Assembly (NCBI GenBank): GCA_028281235.1 | Contig: JANQKG010000024.1 | Coordinates: forward strand, 128,569 to 192,568 | Origin: Afifellaceae bacterium | GTDB lineage: Bacteria; Pseudomonadota; Alphaproteobacteria; Rhizobiales; Afifellaceae | Direction: 5' to 3' | DNA length: 64,000 nt | In this document: positions 51,534 through 59,092 of the stretch, piece by piece | How the letters are laid out: every line of letters starts with the position of its first letter | Numbering within the stretch: position 1 is the first letter of the stretch | Position numbers and translations under genes: made by a program | The notes under the pieces: generated by a model | Databases searched by the model: none | Told to the model about the DNA's origin: nothing | What the model saw: only the letters and a program-made list of their open reading frames with translations

Positions 51534-52811
51534 AACCTCCGACGCGGACGGCGAGGCCCAGACGAGCCACGTCGCAGCGGTCCATGTGAAGTTGCCACCG
51601 CCTGCCCCTGCGCCCGTTTGCGGATCGAAATATTCAAAGAACCCGGCCCTCTCGATCAGCTTGCGCGTGTCGCGGCGAACGCGATCGGCGAGTTTCGTGT
51701 GGCCGGCTTCAGCAAGCCCGCGGCCGATGAGCGAGTTGATCACGGCCCAGACCGGCCCGCGCCAATAGCGCATCCGGTCGAACTTGGCGCTCGTCGGATC
51801 AAAGCTCGGTACGGCGAAGGGCGCCGCATCAAGGAATCGTCTGAGGCCGTCGGCGAGCTTGTCGGCTCTCGCGCTTTCGACGAGGCCCGCATACCAAGCG
51901 AGAAACGCCACACTGGACAATCCGCCGGCCGACTTGCCCGTCTTAAGGTCGAGCGCCGTGTAACCCCCGACCGCGTCGTTCCACAGACGATCGATTCCGG
52001 CCTCGGCCCGCGCAATCCAATCGGCGATCTCTTCGTGCCCCTCCGCAATGTCGAGGCTCTCCGCCAACGCCAGCAAATCCCGGTCGGCGCGCATCAGCAC
52101 GAACGTGATCCCAGGGTCGGCGGCGAAGAACGGCCCCGTGTCAGCCATGCAGGCCGGCTGCCAACGACACGCGCGGCCAGAATCCACGATGCTCATATAG
52201 CGATCATAGTCGGATTGCGTCGGCCGCATGGACGCATCGACGTGGCCGGTGTCGCGGCGCACGTATGATCTGGCGGCCGTCGGCTCAACATTGGCGAGAG
52301 CAGCATCCCAATCGGGAGAATTATCGCGGCCGCTTTCCCACGGATGAACAACGGCGATCACGCCGCGGCCGTCGGGGTCGCGCGCGGTGTGAAACCAGCG
52401 GTGCCAGGCAAGCAGCTTGGGATAAAGCGCTGTGGCGCGGCCGGTGCCCGCCTCGCTCCCATCTTTATCATGGAGCATGCGCACGACGCTTGCGGCGACC
52501 GGCGGCTGGGAATGGCCGGAGGTCGGCGGCTCAGCCTCCGTTCCCCACACCGACGGTCCGGGGAAATAGTCGGGATCGTCGCGGCGGAAGATGATGTGCG
52601 GCACCATGCCGTCGGGCCACTGGCCCTCAAACAGCATCTCAATTTCCCTCCAGGCGCGGTCAAGGTCGAAGGTTGAGAAGCCGAGCGCGGCGAAGGCGGA
52701 ATCCCAATTCCATTGAAACGGATAGAGCCGCGCAGTGGGCACGGTGAAGCCGCCGCGATCATTGGTGCGCAGGATGGCGACGGCCTGTTCGTCGAGATCG
52801 TTCATGGCCAT
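51531..52811 (-). CDS. MGH1/GH63-like alpha,alpha-barrel glycoside hydrolase
   Basis: A 426-residue cytoplasmic enzyme (no signal) of the (alpha/alpha)6 barrel type. The hallmark stretches are YPFQWNWDSAFAALGFSTF near residue 30, ESGRDNSPDWDAAL, RYWRGPVWAVINSLIGRGL and FFEYFDPQTGAGAGGGNFTWTAA near the C-terminus, all seen in mannosylglycerate/glucosylglycerate hydrolase-type GH63 relatives. It probably cleaves the imported glycoside. It occupies the place of the GH13 aglA gene in an agl-ordered operon and overlaps the permease stop as TGATG. The exact glycoside is inference. Confidence 0.83.
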   Translation of the reverse strand: MAMNDLDEQAVAILRTNDRGGFTVPTARLYPFQWNWDSAFAALGFSTFDLDRAWREIEMLFEGQWPDGMVPHIIFRRDDPDYFPGPSVWGTEAEPPTSGHSQPPVAASVVRMLHDKDGSEAGTGRATALYPKLLAWHRWFHTARDPDGRGVIAVVHPWESGRDNSPDWDAALANVEPTAARSYVRRDTGHVDASMRPTQSDYDRYMSIVDSGRACRWQPACMADTGPFFAADPGITFVLMRADRDLLALAESLDIAEGHEEIADWIARAEAGIDRLWNDAVGGYTALDLKTGKSAGGLSSVAFLAWYAGLVESARADKLADGLRRFLDAAPFAVPSFDPTSAKFDRMRYWRGPVWAVINSLIGRGLAEAGHTKLADRVRRDTRKLIERAGFFEYFDPQTGAGAGGGNFTWTAATWLVWASPSASEV

Positions 52812-54046
52812 CAGCCCTTGACCGCCCCGGCCGCCAGCCCTTGCACCATGAAGCGCTCAAGCCAAAGGAAGATGAGCATGATCGGAACGGTGGCGATCAC
52901 CGCGCCGGCCATCATCAGCTCACGCGGAAGCTCCGAAGAATTCAACGATGCGACACCGCGCGGCAGCGTGAAGATCGCCGGGTCGTCGAGGAACATGAAG
53001 GCGAAGAGGAACTCGTTCCACGCGATCATGAAGACATAGAGTGCCACGGAGGCAAGTGCGGGCAGCGATAGCGGCAGCGTGATCTTCCAGATCACCCCGC
53101 TGCGCGACAGGCCGTCCATCAGCCCCGCCTCCTCCATCTCCGCGGGGAGACCGCGGAAATAGCCTTGCAGCATGTAGAGCGCGACGGGGATCGTGGTTGC
53201 CGGATAGACGATGAGGAGACCGGTCAGCGTGTTGCGCAGCTCCACCTGCGAGAACACGGCGTAGAGCGGCAGCACCAGCACGATCGCCGGCACCATATAG
53301 ATGAGGAGCACGGATTGGGCGAAGAGATCACGCGCGGGGAAACGCAGCCGCGCCACCGCATAGGCACCGGGCACGGCGACGATCAGCGTCAAAAACACAG
53401 TGGCGACGGAGACGATCGCCGAATTGAGGATGTAGATACCGAAATTGAACTCGCGGAAGAGGTCCGTATAGCTGCGAAAGAGGCTTGAGGGGCCCTGGCT
53501 GAAATCGATAGAGAAATCGAGCGGATTGGCGAGCAGCGATGCCTGCGTTTTGAAGCTCGTCATCACCATCACGTAGAAGGGCAGGAACACGGCGACTGTG
53601 AAAAGGACGAGGCCCGCGCCCTTCAGGATGCGGATCAAGGCGGACTCGAACGGGTAGCGCGGCATCGCGCCCACCGGCACGCCAGTGAGCACCTGCACAT
53701 TGGCCCAGGCCACCAGCAGCACGAACAGAACAAGCGCGATGAACTGCAGAAGCGGTGCGGCCGACAAAGGCAGGCCGAACGGTTGGCCAAGCGTGAGGAC
53801 CAACATCACGCCGAGGATTGCGGCGGCCGAATAGCCCAGGCGGCGCCTCTCGCCGAAGGATGGCGGTGTGGCGAGGACAATCGCCGCGCCGACCAGCGCC
53901 GCGATGATGGCGCGGCCGACCGGCGGGATCGCCGCCTCGCCCGAGACCAGGCTGAAGGTGACGCCGATGATGATCATGCCGAGCGCACCCCAAGCGAGCC
54001 CGGACAGGAGGGCGATGATCGCGCCGGTTCTGAGCGCGCTCATCAC
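52811..54046 (-). CDS. Sugar ABC transporter permease, MalG type with N-terminal membrane extension
   Basis: A 411-residue permease. The last 280 residues are ordinary MalG type (FLPFYVMVMTSFKTQASLL, EAA loop EAGLMDGLSRSGVIWKITLPL, end MVQGLAAGAVKG). The first 130 residues add about four extra hydrophobic segments (TGAIIALLSGLAWGALGMII, RAIIAALVGAAIVLATP, LGYSAAAILGVMLVLTLG, LLQFIALVLFVLLVAW), not usual for the family. AglG-type subunits are also long. ATGA overlap with the MalF-type gene. Confidence 0.88.
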   Translation of the reverse strand: MMSALRTGAIIALLSGLAWGALGMIIIGVTFSLVSGEAAIPPVGRAIIAALVGAAIVLATPPSFGERRRLGYSAAAILGVMLVLTLGQPFGLPLSAAPLLQFIALVLFVLLVAWANVQVLTGVPVGAMPRYPFESALIRILKGAGLVLFTVAVFLPFYVMVMTSFKTQASLLANPLDFSIDFSQGPSSLFRSYTDLFREFNFGIYILNSAIVSVATVFLTLIVAVPGAYAVARLRFPARDLFAQSVLLIYMVPAIVLVLPLYAVFSQVELRNTLTGLLIVYPATTIPVALYMLQGYFRGLPAEMEEAGLMDGLSRSGVIWKITLPLSLPALASVALYVFMIAWNEFLFAFMFLDDPAIFTLPRGVASLNSSELPRELMMAGAVIATVPIMLIFLWLERFMVQGLAAGAVKG

Positions 54047-55407
54047 CCTTCCTCCTTGGGGGAGAATTTGAAGAAGATCAGCGCGAAGGTGAGGAGCACG
54101 AAGAAGACAACGACGGCGACAGCGGCGCCCGCGCCGATATTGGAAAGGCCAATCGCCTGCTCATAGACGTTGACGGTCAGCGTGCGTGTTCCGGCCGCGC
54201 CGCCGGTCAAGAGGAAGATGTCGTCGAACTTGTTGAAGGTCCAAATGAAGCGCAGCAGAAAGAGAATCGCCAGAATGGCGGCGAGCTGCGGCAGCGACAG
54301 AAAACGAAATTGCTGAAACGGCGAGGCACCGTCCATCTCGGCCGCCTCATACATGTCGACGCCGATCGACTGCATGCGCGCCAGGATGAACAGAAACGAC
54401 AGCGGGAAGTACCGCCAAGCCTCAAAGGCGATCACCGTGGTCAGCGCCACGGGAAAGCTGATCGGCACGCCGAGCAGCGAGAACTCCGCATAGCGCTGGC
54501 CGAGGAAGTTGATCGGCGTGTCGATGGCGCGCATCTGCAGGAGGATGGCGTTGAGCGTGCCGGAATTGGGATCAAGCAACGTCACCCAGGTGTAGGCGAC
54601 GGCGATGACGGGCGCGACATAGGGAAAGAGGAAGAGCCCCCTCAAGAAGGCGCGGCCCTTGAACGCCTCGTTGAGAAGCAGCGCCGCGAAGAGACCCAGG
54701 ACCAGCGCTCCGGCCGTGCCGAACACCGTGTAGGCCAGCGACACCCACATCACGTTCCAGAACTCGGTAGCATCGAAGACGCGGCGGAAATTCTCGAAGG
54801 TGAAGGAGAAGTCCGTCAGAACGTTGCCGCCGGACCCGGTCGCGCTCGGGTCGGAGCCTTCCAGCAGCGCCTCGACATCCTCAATGTCACGTTCCGCCGT
54901 CGCCTCGATCGTGATGCGCTCGCGCGCCGACGGCTCCAGATCGCCAAGCACACAGGAGATCACATTGTCGCTCAGCGTGCAGCGCTCGTCCTGCAAAACC
55001 ATCCGCACATCGCCGGGAACATCGTCGGAGAAGGCAACGTCGCTCAGCCCCATGCGGGGCGAGGAATTGCGGATTGTGTATCTGATCTCGAATGTATCGC
55101 CGGCTTGAACGGCGTTGGCGCGCACACGCTCTGAAACGTTCGTTTCCGGCGGGCGCAGATCGGCAAGCTGAACCGGCTTTGCGCTGATCCAGAAATTGGC
55201 CGCAAGCGGCAGAAGCACGATAAGGCAGACAATCAGGAATGTCGGCGCCAGCATGGCGTAGGCGAGCCGCGCCTCGCGCCGTTGCAGCGGGCCAGCGCCT
55301 TTAGGCGGCCCCTCCGCTTTGGACACATTGCCTGCTCTGACCGTGTCGAGCTCTTGCGCGTCGGTGGACATGGCGTTGGCTACGGGGGGGCGGGACGAGC
55401 CCGCCAC
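54043..55407 (-). CDS. Sugar ABC transporter permease, MalF type with periplasmic Ig-like (DUF11-type) insert
   Basis: A 454-residue permease. After the first helix (LAPTFLIVCLIVLLPLAANFW, about residues 53-73) comes a periplasmic loop of about 130 residues. Its middle (about 95-172) reads as one beta-sandwich domain: VQAGDTFEIRYTIRNSSP, LSDVAFSDDVPGDVRMVL, a Cys pair (ERCTLSDNVISCVLGDLEP) and ARERITIEATAERD, the pattern of DUF11 repeats. Six-helix MalF core and EAA loop (AAEMDGASPFQQFRFLSLPQL) follow. The GTG at 55407 has a poor site; ATG at 55371 is the alternative start. Confidence 0.87.
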   Translation of the reverse strand: MAGSSRPPVANAMSTDAQELDTVRAGNVSKAEGPPKGAGPLQRREARLAYAMLAPTFLIVCLIVLLPLAANFWISAKPVQLADLRPPETNVSERVRANAVQAGDTFEIRYTIRNSSPRMGLSDVAFSDDVPGDVRMVLQDERCTLSDNVISCVLGDLEPSARERITIEATAERDIEDVEALLEGSDPSATGSGGNVLTDFSFTFENFRRVFDATEFWNVMWVSLAYTVFGTAGALVLGLFAALLLNEAFKGRAFLRGLFLFPYVAPVIAVAYTWVTLLDPNSGTLNAILLQMRAIDTPINFLGQRYAEFSLLGVPISFPVALTTVIAFEAWRYFPLSFLFILARMQSIGVDMYEAAEMDGASPFQQFRFLSLPQLAAILAILFLLRFIWTFNKFDDIFLLTGGAAGTRTLTVNVYEQAIGLSNIGAGAAVAVVVFFVLLTFALIFFKFSPKEEG

Positions 55408-55424
55408 CCCTTGGCTTAATCGCG

Positions 55425-56783
55425 TTACTGGATCTTGGCGATTTCTTCGTTGATCGACGCGGCCGCTTCCTCCGCGGTGATCTCGTCGTCGATGAACCGA
55501 CGCACGATGCGATTGATCACCTGGCTGTTGACGACCTTGGAGGCGAGAGCGAGCTGACCCTCTTTCACGCCCCAGCGGTTGGCTGTCTCCAGCCCTGAGA
55601 CGATGGTGTTCACCACGACCGGCTCATAAAGCTCCGACAGCGGCGCCTTGCGGTCGACGCCGACCGGCAGCTCCGACCAGGCCTTGACGAACCGTTCCGC
55701 ATCGCCGGAATCGCCGCGGCGGACGGGGAACTTGCCCTCCGGCGCAATCGCCAGGGTCTGCATGTAGCCGGCGTCCATCGAATATTCGATGAAGGCCATG
55801 GCGCTTTCGGTGTCCGCATCGGTGGTCACACCGAAATACCGGATGTCGGCCCAGGCGGCGCCGTCAGGATTAGACGGCCCGGCGAAGGTGGCGATCACAC
55901 CGGTCTTGTTGGCGAGCTCAGTCGAGGTGGGATCGTCGTTGATCGTCGGCGGGACGTCGTCGCGCAGTCCGGCCAGCTCGTCCAGGATGAACGGCGACCA
56001 GATGATCATCGCCGCCTTGCCGGCGAAATAGAGCTCGCGCGATTGCTGCCAAAAGAGCTCGCCTTCCGGCGAGGCGTCGGCGATCACTTTGTAGAAGTTC
56101 AATGCCTCTACGAGTTGGCCTTCGTCCATGGCCGCGATGCCGTTCTCGTCCACCGGCGTCAGCCCGTTGGCGAGGAGAACGTGCTCCAGAACCTGGCTCA
56201 TGAAGTTCTCGTCGACTTTGGTTGCGGCAACGAAGCCGTACATGTCGGGCGGATTGTGAAGCGCTCCAATGGCTGCCTCAATGGCCGCATAGGTGGTCGG
56301 CGGCTCAAGCCCGTTCGCCTCAAACAGGTCCTTGCGGTAGACAACCATCTGCGTCCAACCGTCGACCGGCACGGCGGCGTAATCGCCATCGATCTCCGCC
56401 ATGGCGAGCGCGCCCGGTGCAAATGTTCCAGCGCCCAGATCGTCCACGACTTCGGTGTTGGCGTCGATGTCGAGAATGCCGGCCTCCGCCCATGTCAGGG
56501 CGTATTGCAGCGTGTGATAGATGACATCGGGCAGGTCGTTGCCGGCGAAGGCGGCTGCGGCGCGCTGTCCGAGATCCACCTCAGGGACCGGGATAACCTC
56601 CACGGCGATGCCGGTCTCCGCCTTGAAGTTCTCCGCAAGCTGCTCCTGTCTGGCCAGGCGGGCCGGCTGGTCCTCCGTCGTCCAGAAACGGATCGACTGC
56701 GCAGAGGCGGTGCTCTCCAGGCTTACCGTCAAAAGAACGGCCGTCGTCAGCAGCGACGCCCTTTTCAAACTGATGGCTATCAT
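55425..56783 (-). CDS. Sugar ABC transporter solute-binding protein (AglE-like)
   Basis: A 452-residue receptor with signal ASLLTTAVLLTVSLESTASA. Family-1 features: IRFWTTEDQPARLARQEQLAENF, NDLPDVIYHTLQYALTWAEAGIL, VPVDGWTQMVVYRKDLFEANGL and GKAAMIIWSPFILDELAG. It captures the glycoside for the permeases that follow 17 bp later and is 12 bp downstream of the LacI-type regulator. Length (452 aa) and operon order match AglE. Confidence 0.9.
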   Translation of the reverse strand: MIAISLKRASLLTTAVLLTVSLESTASAQSIRFWTTEDQPARLARQEQLAENFKAETGIAVEVIPVPEVDLGQRAAAAFAGNDLPDVIYHTLQYALTWAEAGILDIDANTEVVDDLGAGTFAPGALAMAEIDGDYAAVPVDGWTQMVVYRKDLFEANGLEPPTTYAAIEAAIGALHNPPDMYGFVAATKVDENFMSQVLEHVLLANGLTPVDENGIAAMDEGQLVEALNFYKVIADASPEGELFWQQSRELYFAGKAAMIIWSPFILDELAGLRDDVPPTINDDPTSTELANKTGVIATFAGPSNPDGAAWADIRYFGVTTDADTESAMAFIEYSMDAGYMQTLAIAPEGKFPVRRGDSGDAERFVKAWSELPVGVDRKAPLSELYEPVVVNTIVSGLETANRWGVKEGQLALASKVVNSQVINRIVRRFIDDEITAEEAAASINEEIAKIQ

Positions 56784-56795
56784 AATCTTCTCCCT

Positions 56796-57869
56796 CTAAT
56801 GCGGATGCTCAGCATCCGTTCTTTTTGCCGTTTCCGATTTGCCCAGCGGGCCTCCGTCCGATGCGCGGCGCACAAAAACGGCGTCATGCAGCTCCTGCAG
56901 ATCCTCAGGTCGCGCCCCTGCAATGAGCTCCAGAAGCATGCCCGCCACGCGCTCGCCCGACTTCTCGATCTCCTGCGAGAATGTCGTGAGCGGCGGGTCA
57001 AGAAAGGCTGCCAGCGGGATGTCGTCGTAGCCGGTGACCGCAACGTCGCGGCCGGCGCGCATATGTCTTTCCGTCAAAGCACGCATGACGCCCACGGCGA
57101 TTGCGTCCGTGGCACAGACGATCGCCGTCGGCGGCTTGGCGAGATCCAGGAGCCGACGGCCGCTTTCCAAGCCTGACGGTGCATCGAGAGTACCCATGAT
57201 GATGAGCGAGTCGTCGGCCGGAAGACCGGCCTCCCTCAGCCCGGCGCGATAGCCCTCAAGGCGCTGGCTGGCAAAGTTGAAGCTGTTGGGACCGCCGACA
57301 AAGGCCACGCGCCGATGCCCGAGCCCGGCAAGATGGGCGACCGCCATACGAAAAGCGGCGACATTGTCGATGTCGAACCAGGCATGGTGGGCCTTGTGCG
57401 CTGTACGCCCATGGGCGACGAAAGGCACGCCGCTTTCGCGCAACAGCCCGACGCGGGCGTCGCGCATTTCGGTGCGCGGCAGGATGAACCCGTCGACCTT
57501 GCGCGCGGCGATCAGACGTTCGTGTGTCCTCAGCGCGTCTTCGCGCGAACGGGCCGTGGCAGTGAGAAGATCATAGCCGCTCGCGTGCAGCGTACGTGAG
57601 ACAGCATCGAAGAACTCCGCAAGGAACGGCTGCGACATCGTGCCGGAATGCACCGGCAGAACCACACCAATCGTTTCGCGGCGACCGCGCTTCAGATTGC
57701 GCGCGGCACTTGATGCGAGATAGCCGTTGGCCTGCGCCAGAGCGCGCACGCGCTCCCGCGTCGCCTCCGAAATGTCGGGATAGCCGTTGAGCGCCCGCGA
57801 CACGGTGCTTTTGGTGACGCCGAGCTCCGCGGCCAAGTCGGCGATCGTCACGCCACCGGCGACGGCCAA
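56796..57869 (-). CDS. LacI-family transcriptional regulator (AglR-like)
   Basis: A 357-residue repressor: helix-turn-helix VTIADLAAELGVTKSTVSRALNGYPDI at the N-terminus, hinge ARNLKRGRRETIGVVLPV and a periplasmic-binding-protein-like ligand domain (AHLAGLGHRRVAFVGGPNSF, AIVCATDAIAVGVMRAL, VTGYDDIPLAAFLDPPLTTF). I prefer the TTG at 57869, where GGGAGG sits 5 nt upstream, giving a normal LacI N-terminus; the frame is open to 57908. It heads the importer operon and likely binds the palindrome just upstream. Confidence 0.9.
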   Translation of the reverse strand: MAVAGGVTIADLAAELGVTKSTVSRALNGYPDISEATRERVRALAQANGYLASSAARNLKRGRRETIGVVLPVHSGTMSQPFLAEFFDAVSRTLHASGYDLLTATARSREDALRTHERLIAARKVDGFILPRTEMRDARVGLLRESGVPFVAHGRTAHKAHHAWFDIDNVAAFRMAVAHLAGLGHRRVAFVGGPNSFNFASQRLEGYRAGLREAGLPADDSLIIMGTLDAPSGLESGRRLLDLAKPPTAIVCATDAIAVGVMRALTERHMRAGRDVAVTGYDDIPLAAFLDPPLTTFSQEIEKSGERVAGMLLELIAGARPEDLQELHDAVFVRRASDGGPLGKSETAKRTDAEHPH

Positions 57870-57913
57870 TCGATCCTCCCTGGAGCGTTTTTCTTGCCCT
57901 TGATCCAATCATG

Positions 57914-57929
57914 CCGAAACCGGTTTCGG
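57914..57929. promoter_or_regulatory. LacI-type operator palindrome
   Basis: CCGAAACCGGTTTCGG, a perfect 16-bp palindrome with the central CG typical of LacI-family operators, 44 bp upstream of the preferred regulator start. A half-site ACCGAAACC lies at 57946-57954. It sits between the divergent regulator and thuA-like genes and may control both. Confidence 0.7.
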
Positions 57930-58113
57930 GATGCAACGAAACTCTACCGAAACCAGAAAAAACGCTCCGGATCCGTCACTTGACCGGCGCACGCGGTCGT
58001 TGTTTTGGGTGTTGCGCCTTGTGCTGCAACGACCCGCCTGGGAAAGAGCTTGAAAGGCGAACGCAAGGCCTGACCTTTGCGTAATGGGAAGGCGGCAACA
58101 AACGGAGACCCCT

Positions 58114-58761
58114 ATGAAAGACGCGCTCATTGTGTGGGGCGGCTGGAGCGGCCACGAGCCGGAAGAATGCGCCAAGATTATCGCCGGGACGCTTGAGGAC
58201 GACGGCTTCCGGGTCCGTGCTGCCGACACGATTGCCGCGTTCGCCGATCCGTCGATCCACGATCTCAGCCTCATTGTGCCGATCTGCACCATGGCGACGA
58301 TTGCGCCGGATGAGGTGGGGAACCTCACCAAAGCGGTCGAAGGCGGCGTCGGGCTCGCCGGCTATCACGGCGGCATGTGCGACGCCTTCCGCGACTGCGT
58401 CGACTATCAGTTCATGTGCGGCGGGCAATGGGTCGCGCATCCCGGCGACATCATCGACTATCACGTGGACATCACCAGGCCGGACGATCCGATCATGCAA
58501 GGGATCACGCGCTTCGCCTACCGGTCGGAGCAGTACTATATGCATGTCGACCCATCCAACGAGGTGCTCGCCACGACCACTTTCTCCGGTGCGCACGCGC
58601 CATGGATCGACGGCGTCGTGATGCCTGTCGTTTGGAAGCGCCGGCACGGAAAGGGCCGCGTCTTTTATTCGTCGCTCGGTCACGTCGCGCAGGAATTCGG
58701 CGTGCCGGAAATGAAGACGATCCTTCGCCGCGGCATGCTTTGGGCGGCACGGGATTCGTAA
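58114..58761 (+). CDS. ThuA-like (trehalose utilization family) protein
   Basis: A 215-residue class-I glutamine-amidotransferase-like protein of the ThuA family (PF06283): DALIVWGGWSGHEPEECAKII, GGVGLAGYHGGMCDAF, RSEQYYMHVDPSNEVLATT, WKRRHGKGRVFYSSLGH. ThuA in Sinorhizobium converts trehalose-type disaccharides to 3-keto derivatives together with ThuB; many homologues act on other glycosides. The ATG at 58114 has GGAG upstream. It diverges from the LacI regulator across the shared operator, so it probably acts on the same imported glycoside. No ThuB-type dehydrogenase is adjacent. Confidence 0.86.
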   Translation: MKDALIVWGGWSGHEPEECAKIIAGTLEDDGFRVRAADTIAAFADPSIHDLSLIVPICTMATIAPDEVGNLTKAVEGGVGLAGYHGGMCDAFRDCVDYQFMCGGQWVAHPGDIIDYHVDITRPDDPIMQGITRFAYRSEQYYMHVDPSNEVLATTTFSGAHAPWIDGVVMPVVWKRRHGKGRVFYSSLGHVAQEFGVPEMKTILRRGMLWAARDS

Positions 58762-58776
58762 GGCACTGATGCGGCC

Positions 58777-58799
58777 TCTGCGTTGCCCTCAAGCGCAGA
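58777..58799 (+). terminator. Hairpin after the ThuA-like gene
   Basis: TCTGCGTTG pairs with CAAgCGCAGA (one bulged base), 15 bases after the stop, followed by the T-rich ATATTTGATT. A plausible intrinsic terminator. Confidence 0.5.
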
Positions 58800-58933
58800 A
58801 TATTTGATTAAGCTTTTTGGGAAGCCGGCGCCCAACAAGGGTGAATACAAACAACACGAAACATTTGTTTAAGCACACCGCAATCTTTTTGCTGCCGTAA
58901 TGCTCACGCGAGACGGCGTTGGTGCCCCTGCCA

Positions 58934-58960
58934 GCCTCGGCAAGCGAAACGCGCCGAGGC
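58934..58960 (+). other. Hairpin in the leader of the GAF kinase gene; rest of 58762-59092 shows nothing else
   Basis: GCCTCGGC (58934-58941) pairs perfectly with GCCGAGGC (58953-58960), loop 11 nt, about 130 bp ahead of the kinase start. I see no gene or further motif in the 331-bp gap beyond the ThuA terminator and this structure. Confidence 0.35.
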
Positions 58961-59092
58961 AGTCAGTGCTGTGCCAATGCCACCTGATAATTGGTGCGGA
59001 GTACCGTCCGGGATGAGAGCACGCTCAGGCATCACGGCCATGCATGACTCTCGGGGGTACTCTTCCGTCCGCCGAGACGTCGGGGGGAAGAT

